From Odontesthes bonariensis (taxonomy: Eukaryota; Chordata; Actinopteri; Atheriniformes; Atherinopsidae): DNA of 64,000 nucleotides. Within the stretch, counting starts at the first letter, position 1, and each line of letters opens with the position of its first letter. Made by a program: the position numbers and the translations under genes. Shown one piece after another: positions 1 to 10,533 of the stretch. A model generated the notes under the pieces. It did not search any database. It was not told where the DNA came from and worked only from the letters and a program-made list of their open reading frames with translations. Location: the NCBI RefSeq assembly GCF_027942865.1, contig NC_134527.1:4380976-4444975 (forward strand), given 5' to 3'.

Positions 1-556
1 CCTTGTCCTGTCCAGCATTATGGCAGCAGAATTGAAATCTGAATACTGTTTATGCCAAACCCATTTGCTATGCCAAGGGACGCTTTATGAATGTAAAGCT
101 CCCCTTGATGCCCATCAACTCTTCATTTATTTATTTATTTATTTTTGCTACAAGACTTAATGTGATAGGGCCGAACCGGACCGGGGGACAGAGAGAGAGG
201 GAGAGCGAAGAAGTAAAAAAAAAAAGGAACAGAAATATGAAGAGAAAAAAATAGAAAACAATGAAAAATCAGACAACCACCTGCTACACCTGTAAAAACA
301 AAACTGAAGACAGTTGGGAATCCAGCCTTAGAGACACCAGGAGCACCTGTAAGCAGACAAGCAGAGAACAAACACACAAACAAACAAACAAAAAAGCACA
401 AGCAGCAGCAATCACATATAATACACAGGTGACCTTTAACCACAGGACAGCACAACACTGCTTAGCGCGCATGCTACTGGGCTAATGAATGTGTGTGAAT
501 GTGTGTGTGTGCATGAACATGCAATACACATAGATGATCCTACATAATAACCATGC
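1..556. other. intergenic, no gene seen
   Basis: Short low-complexity tracts only: a TTTA run near 126-147, a purine-rich stretch near 187-260, a CAAA-rich stretch near 370-400 and a TG-rich stretch near 490-515. Open frames here are short, cysteine- or lysine-rich translations of simple sequence and show no domain. Confidence 0.6.
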
Positions 557-594
557 TTAAATATCAGTGCATAGGGCCACAATCCACCCCCCCA

Positions 595-800
595 GCATAT
601 CTTTCATTTTCAATAACCACTTAATCCAGTTCAAGGGCCGGAGCCTATCCCAGCTGCAATGGGGCGAAAGACTGGGTACACCCTGGACAGGTCGCCAGTT
701 CATGACAGGGCCAACGCAGAAACAATCGTGCACCGTGCAACCGTTTTTAGATGGTGAGCGGAAGCTGCAGTACACACCGAGGATCCATACATGCAAACCC
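595..800. repeat. dispersed teleost repeat, partial
   Basis: The stretch with 'ccagttcaagggcc', 'ggagcctatcccagctg' and 'tacaccctggacaggtcgcc' is a phrase I recognise as widely dispersed in fish genomes. A shorter degraded relative lies at about 32104-32160. The superfamily is not determined, and the short overlapping ORFs on both strands are repeat translations. Confidence 0.5.
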
Positions 801-980
801 TAACCCTGCTTTTGTCAGAATGTGTCACTCATATTGACTGTGTGCATTCACTAAGCATACTGGGAACTGATCCAGGCACCCAAGAGACATAACATTTTCA
901 GAAAAACTTCAGCTTTAATGATTTAAATACAAAGAATAAACAAACAGTAAGAGAGACGCCCATAAAACTTTAATATTGAC

Positions 981-1068
981 TTGAACCGGGGCCAGCTGCA
1001 GCGAGAACTATAGCCTCTTGTACATGATGGGGCGCCTGCTCAACCCACTTCGCCACGGACCACCCCTG
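981..1068 (-). mobile_element. tRNA-derived SINE head, partial
   Basis: Read on the minus strand, this has a tRNA-like RNA polymerase III promoter: an A-box-like GTGGCGAAGTGGGTTGAGC followed by a B-box-like GGTTCAA. The same head occurs inside hAT copies at 3594-3778, 6849-7017 and 40877-41093. The SINE body and tail are missing here, so this is a fragment rather than a tRNA gene. Confidence 0.65.
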
Positions 1069-1975
1069 TTGGCTAATAACCGGCTAAGACTGGTGGCTCC
1101 TGCAGCACATACAAAGGTGTCCTGATGAGGGCAGATGAGCAGCAGGTGTGACAGCAGGAGCGATCCAGACTCCGCCCCGGGCTCCTAGGAAACCTGCCCA
1201 GCCCCACCAAAGACTCAGATGAGTAACTGCATACACTGTAGTTCTCCCCAGCTAACGTTTTTCTGGCTGTAGCTAACAGCCTTTGGTAGATTTACATGCA
1301 TAACGAGGCAAAAACATAATGTCATTATACGCATCAAAATGCATTGGGCTGAGGTCAAATTAAAGAAGCAACAAAAAATAGAAGCAGCATCAAAAAGATG
1401 TAAAATGGTTAAAACGAGACCAAAAAATGACGCATATGAACACAAAAAAGACGTATGTGCTCATATCACGTAGAGCAGGGAAGGCACACCTGCAGGAAGG
1501 CATCAAACAACAAGCATCTGTTTGATGCTCCACTTAAAAAGTCTGACTGTGAAACCCAACAAAGTCACAGCAGTGGCACCTGCTGCAGGTTCACAGGTCA
1601 GGACAGGGTGCAGCGAAGGGAAAGTAGATCCTGAAAGCAAAACAACAAAGAATAACAGGCAGCAAGCGTTTCTTGGTTTTTTTTGTAGATCCTGATTTCA
1701 GTGTTTGTGCTGCAATCTAACTGCTTGTTAAATTGTTGCTATTTAATGACTTTATGAGCTTTCTTTCATTACTGTATGTAACCAAGCCACAAGTTCTCAT
1801 AGTAAAACTAACCTCTCTGTAAAACTTGTGGTCTAAAACCTTTTCTTCTGACATGATCACTATGTTTTCTTAGAGTTTCTGCATATTAAGGTTGCAACGT
1901 TGAGTAAAATGTTACGGTTAATCCTTGTCTTGCTGAAACGTGCAGGACCTTCCCTGAAAAATATGTCACTTGGAT

Positions 1976-2341
1976 GTCACTGCGTGCTGCCGCCTGCCGA
2001 CAGCCGCACCTGTTATGGTGTTTGCTGCTCGGTCTGCACAGCAGGCAGTGATACGAAGGGAGAGAAAATAGAGCCAAGAGATTGTGAGGTCTGACTTTTT
2101 CCTGGAGAACGATTTTGTGATGCAAATGTATTACTCTTTTGAACGCATATTGTTTTGAGAAGCAAAACGCTTTATTTTTTAAACCCCAGCCAACTAGCCG
2201 GAACCACTTTTGTCAACGCCAAAACGAGGCTGGAACTCGGCTCACAGAACGCAGCAGGGGGTGAGAAAATGTTCATAAATGATGTTGCTAGTATGGGATG
2301 TCATACAGCTTCATGTCAAAAGAGGCGAACTATCCCTTTAA
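1976..2341. mobile_element. TTAA-flanked foldback element, right arm only
   Basis: Matches the centre and right arm of the foldback family seen complete at 22346-22993. It ends in CTATCCCT followed by TTAA at 2338-2341. The left arm is lost, so this copy is truncated. Confidence 0.7.
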
Positions 2342-3478
2342 GAAAGAAGAAGGAGGAAAAGGAAGAAGAAGGTTAAATACAATAAATATTCCACAAGTTA
2401 CGGCTTTGATAACTTAATTCAGACAACAGTCATTCGTTCCACTGTTTTATTTTCAGTTTTAAATGTCTCAGTTCCAAACCGTTATAGTAACGATGTATTT
2501 TCCATAAATAAGCCATAGAATATACCGTACAAGAGTGCTACTTCAAACGTTTTCTGCTGTTTTTCTCTGAGCTTGTTGACAAGCCCACCAAGAAAGCGAG
2601 GCTTTCCTCCACCGCTGGGTCCTGCACTGTTGTGAAAAGCTGGAGTGTAATTCCTCTGACAGCAGAATGCCACCAGCAGCCCTGCAGGGGAAACATGGCT
2701 GAACAGTTCAAGAGCATACGGACCAAGATTAATCCAAGCTCCTCTCCTCTATCAACGCGCTGATTTACAGCCAAGTGCACTCAGCAGCAGTCTGAGGATG
2801 TTCAGAGAACCAACCTGCAGACGACAGAGGCGTTCAAAAAGCACTTTAGTGATTTTAGTATCAGACACACTTTCAAGTGACCTCCTGAAGTTGGACTCCT
2901 CTCAGGTGAGAGTTGGACATTTTAGTCAGCAAGTTCTGTATTTCCTAGGTTTAACCTGCCTGACGGACCCTGCTTATAGGAAGAAATGCAACTTGACTCG
3001 TGTTTTATCAGCTAATCCTTGTTTTTTGCTGGATAACACTGAAGATTAGGGGTGTTTGCATTGGTTTCCCCATCTGACTGGTTCTTAACATCCATCTAAG
3101 AGGAACCCAGAAACCTTTGACTTTCCTGTGTCGTCTACACTGCTTTAAGTCGAATACTGTTTTACTTCTTCTTTGGCTTTAGATTAGTTCAACAAAAAAT
3201 AAGACAAATTAGCTTCAAATCTACCTGTAAAATACAAACTACATGGATTAACTACATTTAAACCCAATAGATGCTGGAAAAAAGGTTAATTTCAGAAGAT
3301 AAACCGGAATTATTCTCATCTTCAACCCTAACAGCCTAACACTATGCAGCCAAACAGAAAGCCTCCAGGAGGTCTCAACCAATACCAAATATGTTCGGTT
3401 GGATTTTAAGGGGAAAGTATCAAAAATGATTTCCTTTCCATCCATACACATAATGAATTGAATAATGTATGTAATTGT
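2342..3478. other. intergenic, no gene or clear repeat seen
   Basis: Moderately AT-rich unique-looking sequence. The open frames are short, start in arbitrary places and show no recognisable domain. Confidence 0.5.
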
Positions 3479-3593
3479 TAGGGCTGGGCGAGTTAACTCG
3501 TTATTATCATGTTAACTCGCTAATTATTTAACGCCGATAAATATTTTATCGAGCATTAACATATTTTATTTATTTTTTATTATAATTTTTTGT

Positions 3594-3778
3594 GACTTTT
3601 GTGCCTTTAATGGATAGGAAAGTTCAGAGAGACAGGAAGCAGGGGTCAGAGAGAGGGGGAACGACATGCAGCACAGGACCGTCGGATGCGGGACTCAAAC
3701 CGGGGCCAGCTGCAGCGAGGACTATAGCCTCTGTACATGGGGCGCCTGCTCAACCCACTACGCCACGGACCACCCCTG
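3594..3778 (-). mobile_element. tRNA-derived SINE nested in hAT copy 1
   Basis: On the minus strand: tRNA-like head with A-box-like TGGCGTAGTGG and B-box-like GGTTTGAGTCC, a pyrimidine-rich body, and a tail ending CCATTAAAGGCACAAAA. The same insertion at the same place in hAT copies 2 and 6 shows that it spread as part of the hAT element. Confidence 0.75.
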
Positions 3779-3895
3779 TTTTATTATTTATTTTATTATT
3801 GTAAAAGTCTGTTGCTCACAGGCTTTTATTTTGTAAAAGTCTGCTGCTGTCTGCTGTGGAACAGGAAAAGAAAGTAATCGGCGGATCCACCAAAC

Positions 3896-4201
3896 ATGGA
3901 GAAGGGTACGGAACTTTTACTCGGCCATTTTCATTTTAAAGTTCTTCCAGACGGCGGAGTCGACAGAACCAAAGTCATCTGTAAACACTGCCAAGTTGAA
4001 TTGTCTTCTCAGCGTAGTAGTTCCAGTCTAAAATATCACTTAAAGGCAAAACACACAACTGATAGCAGCAAGTCATTCAAGGAAACAGACAGTGGAGCGA
4101 GGCTTCTACATAAAAACTACAGAAAGATGCTGATGTTAAAAGTGTGTTTGCACAACAAATGTTATGGCACTTTCATTCATATGGCAGCACATTTAAAATA
4201 A
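3896..4201 (+). CDS. BED-type zinc-finger ORF of hAT element (copy 1)
   Basis: 101 aa. Residues about 28-55 hold a BED-finger pattern: C-x2-C (CKHC) followed after about 20 residues by H-x4-H (YHLKAKH), with an SSSSLKYH stretch between. BED fingers are the DNA-binding N-terminus of hAT transposases. The RNase-H-like catalytic domain that would follow is absent and the frame stops after HMAAHLK. Copy 2 at 7135-7440 is the same except for one residue (G to S at position 10). Whether it is transcribed is unknown; it could be relic coding sequence or a small DNA-binding protein. Confidence 0.55.
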   Translation: MEKGTELLLGHFHFKVLPDGGVDRTKVICKHCQVELSSQRSSSSLKYHLKAKHTTDSSKSFKETDSGARLLHKNYRKMLMLKVCLHNKCYGTFIHMAAHLK

Positions 4202-4635
4202 AGCTAAATGCTAAAGGCTATACACTACTTTTGGATTTTGCGTACAAATACGATTAATCGTGATGAATCGTGGAAATCATGTGATTAATTAGATTAAACA
4301 TTTTAATCGTTGCCCGGCCCTAGTTTCTAAATGTTCTTCCTGATTTTTCAGGTTCAAAACTCTGCTGCATTTACTATTAAAGTGAAGCTTCTTTCCAAAG
4401 GGATTAAAAGAAGAATCGACCCGTGTTTTAACCATGAAGTCTGCTGTGAATCAGCTCCGACTCACTTGTTGTTCCCTCCCCTTCAGATCTGCAGCTCATG
4501 ATGGGTGTGACCAACAGAATGTGAACCGAACGGCTCTGTTATCTGCACAGACACGTGATTTATAGCTCAGAGCTCAGATAAGTTTCAGCTTTCAGGAAGT
4601 GAAACTCACTGAGTCGTCCTGATCTGAGAGGAGAA

Positions 4636-6309
4636 ATGGCGCAGAAAGGAGTTCAGCTGGACCGAGAAAGCTTCTCCTGTTCGATCTGCCTGGATCTGCT
4701 GAAGGATCCGGTGGCTATTCCCTGTGGACACAGCTACTGCATGAGCTGTATTAAAGCCCACTGGGATGGAGAGGATCAGAAGGGGATCCACAGCTGCCCT
4801 CAGTGCAGGAAAACCTTCATACCGAGGCCTGTCCTGGGGAAAAACACCATGTTAGCTGATTTAGTGGAGCAGCTGAAGAAGACTGGACTCCAAGCTGCTC
4901 CTGCTGATCACTGCTATGCTGGAGCTGAAGATGTGGCCTGTGATGTCTGCTCTGGGAGGAAGCTGAAAGCCACCAAGTCCTGTTTATCCTGTCCGGCCTC
5001 TTACTGTGAGGAACACCTTCAGCCTCATTATGATTCAGCTCCACTCAGGAAACACAAGCTGGTGGAGCCCTCCAAGAAGCTCCAGGAGAACATCTGCTCT
5101 GTTCACGGTGAGGTGATGAAGATTTTCTGCCGTACCGATCAGAAGTGCATCTGTTATCTCTGCTTAATGGACGATCATAAAGGCCACGACACAGTGTCAG
5201 CTGCAGCAGAAAGGACTGAGAGGCAGAGAGAGCTGGAGGGGAGTCGGCAGCAGATCCAGCAGAGAATCCAGGACGCAGAGAAAGATGTGAAGCTGCTTCA
5301 GCAGGAGCTGGAGGCCATCGATCGGTCTGCTGATAAAACAGAGGAGCACAGCCAGAAGATCTTCGCCGAGCTGATCCGTCTCCTCCAGAAAAGAAGCTCT
5401 GATGTGAAGCAGCAGATCAGATCCCAGCAGGAAGCCGAAGGGAGTCGAGTCAAAGAGCTTCAGGAGAAGCTGGAGCAGGAGATCACTGAGCTGAAGAGGA
5501 AAGATGCTGAGCTGCAGCAGCTCTCACACACAGAGGATCAGAGCCAGTTTCTGCACAGCTGCCCCTCAGTGGCAGCACTCAGGGGGGCTACACACTCATC
5601 CAGCATCCAGATCCGTCCTCTGAGGCACTTTGAGGATGTGACAGCAGCTGTGTCAGAGCTCAGAGATAAACTACAGGACATCCTGAGAGAGGAATGGGCC
5701 AACATCTCATTGAGAGTCGCTGAAGTGGATGTTTTACTGTCAGAACCAGAACCAGAACCAGAACCAACGAGCAGAGCTGGATTCTTAAGATATTCATGTG
5801 AAATCACACTGGATCCAAACACAGCAAACAGAAAGCTGTTACTGTCAGAGGGGAACAGAAAAGTGAGATTTATGAAACATCCTCAGTCTTATTCTGATCA
5901 TCCAGACAGATTCACTGATTATTGGCAGGTCCTGAGCAGAGAGAGTCTGACTGGACGTTGTTACTGGGAGGTGGAGTGGAGAGGGAGAGGAGTTGTAGCA
6001 GTCGCATACAAGAACATCCGCAGAGCAGGAAGAGGGAATGAATGTGGATTTGGATTTAATGACAAATCTTGGGTATTACATTGTGACCCAAACAGTTATA
6101 TATTTATGCACAACAGCATTAGAACCTCCATCTCAGGTCCTCTGCCCTCCAGAGTGGGAGTGTACCTGGATCACAGAGCAGGTATTCTGTCCTTCTACAG
6201 GGTCTCTGGAACCATGACTCTCCTCCACAGAGTCCAGACCACATTCACTCAGCCGCTCTGTGCTGGGATCTGGCTTTATTCTTATGGAGACTCAGCAGAG
6301 TTTGTGTAA
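4636..6309 (+). CDS. TRIM E3 ubiquitin ligase, TRIM16/finTRIM-like (RING, B-box, coiled coil, PRY-SPRY)
   Basis: 557 aa in one exon. An N-terminal C3HC4 RING has C15-x2-C18, C30-x-H32-x2-C35-x2-C38 and C54-x2-C57. Two B-box-type zinc modules follow (about residues 100-132 and 152-185; CSVHGEVMKIFC, CYLCLMDDHKGH). A long Glu/Gln-rich coiled coil covers about 195-290, and a PRY-SPRY domain covers about 375-557 (ITLDPNTANRKLLLSEG, TGRCYWEVEW, GFGFNDKSW). Proteins of this layout transfer ubiquitin through the RING and recognise targets through SPRY; fish have large expansions of them, often linked to antiviral defence. The start follows an in-frame GGAGAA context, and no upstream methionine extends the RING. 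An (EP)4 run at about residues 370-377 is a coding hexanucleotide repeat. The C-terminus ends at AEFV, a few residues short of what I expect for the family. The exact orthologue is not determined. Confidence 0.9.
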   Translation: MAQKGVQLDRESFSCSICLDLLKDPVAIPCGHSYCMSCIKAHWDGEDQKGIHSCPQCRKTFIPRPVLGKNTMLADLVEQLKKTGLQAAPADHCYAGAEDVACDVCSGRKLKATKSCLSCPASYCEEHLQPHYDSAPLRKHKLVEPSKKLQENICSVHGEVMKIFCRTDQKCICYLCLMDDHKGHDTVSAAAERTERQRELEGSRQQIQQRIQDAEKDVKLLQQELEAIDRSADKTEEHSQKIFAELIRLLQKRSSDVKQQIRSQQEAEGSRVKELQEKLEQEITELKRKDAELQQLSHTEDQSQFLHSCPSVAALRGATHSSSIQIRPLRHFEDVTAAVSELRDKLQDILREEWANISLRVAEVDVLLSEPEPEPEPTSRAGFLRYSCEITLDPNTANRKLLLSEGNRKVRFMKHPQSYSDHPDRFTDYWQVLSRESLTGRCYWEVEWRGRGVVAVAYKNIRRAGRGNECGFGFNDKSWVLHCDPNSYIFMHNSIRTSISGPLPSRVGVYLDHRAGILSFYRVSGTMTLLHRVQTTFTQPLCAGIWLYSYGDSAEFV

Positions 6310-6314
6310 AGTGA

Positions 6315-6320
6315 AATAAA
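6315..6320 (+). terminator. proximal poly(A) signal of TRIM gene
   Basis: AATAAA six bases after the TRIM stop codon. It is very close to the stop, so the distal signal at 6682 is more likely to be the main one. Confidence 0.35.
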
Positions 6321-6681
6321 TGTATTTAGTCAGCTTGTGGCTGACAGCTGGCTGCTGGGATGTCTCTGCTGCTGTTCTGCTGTTTATTTGCTGCTGTTTC
6401 CTGTGTCTGTGCAGCCATGGAGGATATCACTGCTGATGAGGAGTTTGATTCACAGAAATATTCAAATCTAAACTTCTCTGAGCTCTAAACATCAGTGGGA
6501 TCCTGGTGTCGGTGTGTCTGTATGTTGTTGTTTCTCTTCCACTTCATGGAGCCCAGCAGAGGAGTCAGCAGACCTTCCTTTATCACAGACTCTTTTCAGA
6601 TCTCATCACTGTGGAAATGGGAAAATAATCCTGGAGTTACGCTGACTTTGATTTTGTTCATTTGTTCAGGCTGTGTTTGAG

Positions 6682-6687
6682 AATAAA
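6682..6687 (+). terminator. distal poly(A) signal of TRIM gene
   Basis: AATAAA about 370 bases after the stop codon. The sequence after it soon turns into repeat DNA (hAT copy 2 from about 6782), consistent with the gene ending here. Confidence 0.5.
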
Positions 6688-6848
6688 GGCGCTCAGGCCA
6701 AATATTCACTTTAAAGCTCCGTTTCTGTCTCATATTCTGTGTTTATATTCATGTTTGAACATGTTTCAGTGAATCAATGCAGCTGTTAACTCGCTAGTTA
6801 TTTAACACCGATACACATTAACGCATTTTTAAAAGAAACATTTTTGTT

Positions 6849-7017
6849 GGGGCTTTTGTGCCTTTAATGGAAAGTTCAGAAAGACAGGAAGCAGGGGGCA
6901 GAGAGAGGGGGAACAACAAGCAGCACAGGGCCGTCCGATGCGGGACTCGAACCGGCTGCAGAGAGGACTATAGCCTCTGTACATGGGGCTCAACACACTA
7001 CGCCACAGACCTCCCCT
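6849..7017 (-). mobile_element. tRNA-derived SINE nested in hAT copy 2
   Basis: Same head, body and tail as at 3594-3778, with small deletions in the tRNA-like part between the two promoter boxes. Confidence 0.65.
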
Positions 7018-7134
7018 GTTTATTATTTATTTTATTATTGTAAAAGTCTGTTGCTCATAGGCTTTTATTTTGTAAAAGTCTGCTGCTGTCTGCTGAGGAA
7101 CAGGAAAAGAAAGTAATCGGCGGATCCACCAAAC

Positions 7135-7440
7135 ATGGAGAAGGGTACGGAACTTTTACTCAGCCATTTTCATTTTAAAGTTCTTCCAGACGGCGGAGTC
7201 GACAGAACCAAAGTCATCTGTAAACACTGCCAAGTTGAATTGTCTTCTCAGCGTAGTAGTTCCAGTCTAAAATATCACTTAAAGGCAAAACACACAACTG
7301 ATAGCAGCAAGTCATTCAAGGAAACAGACAGTGGAGCGAGGCTTCTACATAAAAACTACAGAAAGATGCTGATGTTAAAAGTGTGTTTGCACAACAAATG
7401 TTATGGCACTTTCATTCATATGGCAGCACATTTAAAATAA
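7135..7440 (+). CDS. BED-type zinc-finger ORF of hAT element (copy 2)
   Basis: 101 aa, differing from copy 1 only at residue 10 (S for G). It keeps the CKHC and H-x4-H ligands. It lies in an element that has lost its left terminus. See copy 1 for domain detail. Confidence 0.5.
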   Translation: MEKGTELLLSHFHFKVLPDGGVDRTKVICKHCQVELSSQRSSSSLKYHLKAKHTTDSSKSFKETDSGARLLHKNYRKMLMLKVCLHNKCYGTFIHMAAHLK

Positions 7441-7529
7441 AACTAAATGCTAAAAGCTATACGCTACTTTTGGAGTCATTTTTGGATTCTGCGTACAAAT
7501 GCGATTAATCGGGATTAATCAGGGAAATC

Positions 7530-7790
7530 AAATCAAACTCAAATCAAACTTTATTTATATAGCACCTTTCATACTAAAGAAAAAAGCAACACAAAGTGCT
7601 TTACATAATGAAATCAGTAATAAAATCAATTCAATTCATAAACTCACACACAACATCACACCGACAACCACACTGCACACATACTACCCCCCCACCACCC
7701 CCAACATGAGCAATATCAACAACAATCAACAACAATCAACATTAAAATCAACATTAAAATCTGGCTTGACGCTGAAGCTGGCTTGACGCA
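7530..7790 (-). mobile_element. LINE-type 3' end nested in hAT copy 2
   Basis: On the plus strand it starts with AAATCAAAC units and 'tttatttatatagcacctttcat', then 'caaagtgctttacat'. This is the reverse complement of the 3' terminus seen in other fish LINE copies in this window (16604, 45643). No coding part is left. Confidence 0.55.
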
Positions 7791-7835
7791 TGCGATTAAT
7801 TAGATTAAACATTTTAATCGTTGCCCAGCCCTAAT

Positions 7836-9036
7836 AGTTGTATAAATAAATCAATAGAAGTGACAGTTTTAGGAAAAATATCCAGATAAAGGAAGGAAGC
7901 AACAGTTATGTTTGGTCCCCCACACTTTTATCTTAGTTTCCCTGTTTAAATCACTACAGTAGCCTGTAATCATCGTGCTTTTTATTCCCTTCAGAAAACA
8001 GCCAGTAGTCCAACTCTGGAAAAGAGAGAGAGGGTTGTGGGACTCTTATTCTGAGAAGATTAGAACTCTTCAGTCCTTCCATGAATACACAAGCAGACAC
8101 AATGAAAATTACACCTGTTTATTGTCTGCCAGCTGTGGACCCGCTCATACACACCTCTGTATTCCTGTGTCCCAGCAGGCCTTTGATCGGGTAATTGCTC
8201 CCCGGCCCCCGGAGTTTGCAACCCCCCCCCCCTCCTCCCCATCATATGTCGCTATGGTGACCACCTCTCCAGCATCCATCTGTGCGCCACCTTCACGCCG
8301 TTTTTAAGACAGACTTTTATGTTACATGAAGAAGGGTGATGGAGGAAAAGGGCAGAAACTTCTTCCACCTTAACCTTCTTGACCAGTGTGTGTATGTGAG
8401 TGTTTCTTTTTCTTTTCTTGCCTCTTTCTCTCTGAATAAATCTACATTGATTGATTGATTTTATTTTTTTTTATTTTTTATTGATTTTTTATTTATTGAT
8501 TATTTATTTATTTATTTAGTAATTTATTATTATTATTAGTAGTAGTAGTAAGTAGTAGTATTTTATTAGAATTGGTATTATTATTGTTGTTGTTAATATA
8601 CAATAATTGTAAATATTAATGATTTTATCATTTTTTTTGAGCTAATTGACTCATTTGAATTTCCCCCATTGGGGGATGAATAAAGTATTTTTCTATTTCT
8701 ATTTCTATTTGTATGTTTGCCCACTTAGCCCACCCGAGGTGTTCGTTATGTCACTGCAGGGGAATGACTAAACTCAGCAGACTCTCTTTGATTAGCAATC
8801 AGCATCGGGGAAACAGCAGATCCACACATGCTTCACATTAGATGATCAGTATAGTGGAAATCAGTAGAAACCATCTGAAGTCTCAGGAGGCCGAATGAGG
8901 AGAAAAATGTTCTCTGATCCAAGAGATGCGCCGGAGTCCTGCTGTGACAATTCATAAGACGAGGATTTTCCCCTTAATGATCAATTATCACACTGTCTGT
9001 CAGGATCTCACATCTAATCTGTTCCGCTCTGTTCCA
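7836..9036. other. intergenic, simple sequence and a LINE-like tail
   Basis: No gene recognised. The 110-aa frame at 7975-8307 is proline/serine-rich at its end and shows no domain. 8440-8640 is an AT-rich microsatellite-like tract. 8655-8710 ('gaatttcccccattgggg', 'gaataaagtatttttc', TTTCTA repeats) looks like a retroposon 3' end; a related stretch in opposite orientation is at 51734-51800. Confidence 0.5.
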
Positions 9037-9162
9037 CACTGTAACGAATTGCTGTATATTTACGGTGGATTTACAACAGTATCCTACTGTATTTTATAAT
9101 AATTGTAAAATAAATATTCATCCCTCACATGTAAATTAACAGTTAAATCAGTCATTTAACTT

Positions 9163-9557
9163 AGTCATATTCAAATGGTTTATTAAGACCTATTATCACT
9201 GTATAAACCTTAATATTTCCTCTCAGATGAAAGTTTTTTACCCCAGTCCCCTTTAATTTGATTTATGGACCATTGAACGGCTTAAATGCTCCCTCTTAGT
9301 CATATTCATATACAGTATTGAAGATCTGTTATCATTTATTATACCAACCGTTCTGTTATTAGCTATATTTTTAAATGCTTCCTCTTAGAGGAAAGTTTAT
9401 CCATGTTTGTTAGCTTTTGTTAGTTTACTCAAATTACCTGTTATAGTTATACCAATCTTACTATTAGCTTAATTTAATTTTGCTCTGTATTCCTGTGTTG
9501 TATTTTTTATGTCTTTATGTAAAGCACATTGAGTTGCCTGTAGTATGAAATGCGCTA

Positions 9558-9611
<54 letters not shown>
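9163..9611 (+). mobile_element. retroposon 3' end with (TTGA)n tail, nested
   Basis: Inserted in the CACTGTAA element and flanked by the 7-base direct repeat ATTTAAC. It ends in 'gaaatgcgctatataaataa' followed by about 11 TGAT units (9563-9610), a typical fish LINE tail. The coding part is missing. Confidence 0.65.
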
Positions 9612-10048
9612 TAACAGTACCAGTAGATAACTGTAATTTAACAACATAAAACAATATTTGTAATGAATTGCTGTAAATGTACGGTGGATTTACAACAGTA
9701 TCCTACTGTATTTTATAATAATTGTAAAATACTGTTGAATACTTTTCTCTCGCATGTAAATTAACAGTTAAATCAGTCATTTAACAATACCAGTAGATAA
9801 CTGTAATTTAACAGCATAAAACAGTATTTGTAGTTCTCCGACTGCCATATACTGTAATCCGAAATACGTTATTATACTGTTAAATCAATTCCGGAAGATG
9901 CGCTGTAAATAACAGTTATCCTACCGTCATGTACTGCAATTAAAAAAACAGTATTATACTGCTTGATAAATAACAGTAGTTGCACTGTAAAATAACCACA
10001 ACACCTACCGTTATTCTACGTGTAATAGCTACGTTGGTCCACAAGGGG

Positions 10049-10100
10049 AAACGTGGTATTGTCACAATTTGGCCCCCAAAATTGTGACAATACCACGTTT
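10049..10100. repeat. perfect 22-bp inverted repeat, 8-nt loop
   Basis: Left arm 10049-10070 (AAACGTGGTATTGTCACAAT followed by TT) pairs without mismatch with 10079-10100. The loop is C/G-rich. It lies inside the CACTGTAA transposon. Confidence 0.85.
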
Positions 10101-10533
10101 TATTTGGCCTATTCATTTGCTTCGCAACCAGGTCACGTGACTATCAAGTTTCCCTCAGCTAAAAAAAGGAAAATGGCCGACTGTCGACCTTTTTTCTGTG
10201 AAAAACATAATATTTTAAGAAACCATCTGCATTTGTATGCATTTCGATGGAATTTCCAGCGAGAACTATGCATCATATTTTCAGAATCTTCGTTCAGAGA
10301 ATGTAGACGATCTTTTGTTTATTAGTTTCGCCGAAGATTTTGGGATCTCCTTGAAAAAACGTAAGAATATCACGTTTTCTACCGTTGTTAAGGTGGTTGC
10401 TGTGGACGCTGCTATCTCTGCGTCACCGAGGTATACCGACGGTTGTCATATACTGTAATCCAAAAAACGGTAATATACTGTTGAAATAAATAACAGTAGC
10501 TGCTGTTATTTTACGGGGAAATTCTTTACAGTG

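Larger units (their letters stand above)
3479..4322 (+). mobile_element. non-autonomous hAT element with BED ORF (copy 1)
   Basis: Bounded by inverted ends TAGGGCTGGGC (3479) and GCCCGGCCCTA (ending 4322). It contains a reverse-oriented SINE (3594-3778) and a BED zinc-finger ORF (3896-4201). The 8-bp flanks (GTAATTGT / GTTTCTAA) agree poorly, so this copy is older or its target site has diverged. No transposase catalytic domain is present, so it would need one supplied in trans. Confidence 0.8.
6782..7834 (+). mobile_element. non-autonomous hAT element with BED ORF (copy 2, left end lost)
   Basis: Starts inside the element (GTTAACTCGCTAG) without the TAGGGCTGGGC tip and ends with GCCCAGCCCTA at about 7834. 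It carries the SINE (6849-7017) and the BED ORF (7135-7440). Its 3' part is interrupted by about 260 bases of LINE-type 3' end (about 7530-7790). Without a left end it should be immobile. Confidence 0.75.
9037..10533. mobile_element. DNA transposon with CACTGTAA termini
   Basis: Inverted ends CACTGTAACGAATT (9037) and, on the other strand from 10533, CACTGTAAAGAATT. The interior holds a tandem duplication: a block beginning GAATTGCTGTA occurs near 9044 and again near 9665. A retroposon tail (9163-9611) is inserted between the two blocks. It also contains a perfect 22-bp hairpin at 10049-10100 and overlapping ORFs at 10053-10458 that I cannot assign. No clear target-site duplication. Confidence 0.65.

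Noticed and set aside
7975-8307. 110-aa ORF as a possible small gene.
   Set aside because: No domain, Pro/Ser-rich low-complexity end, no supporting promoter, poly(A) signal or splice evidence.
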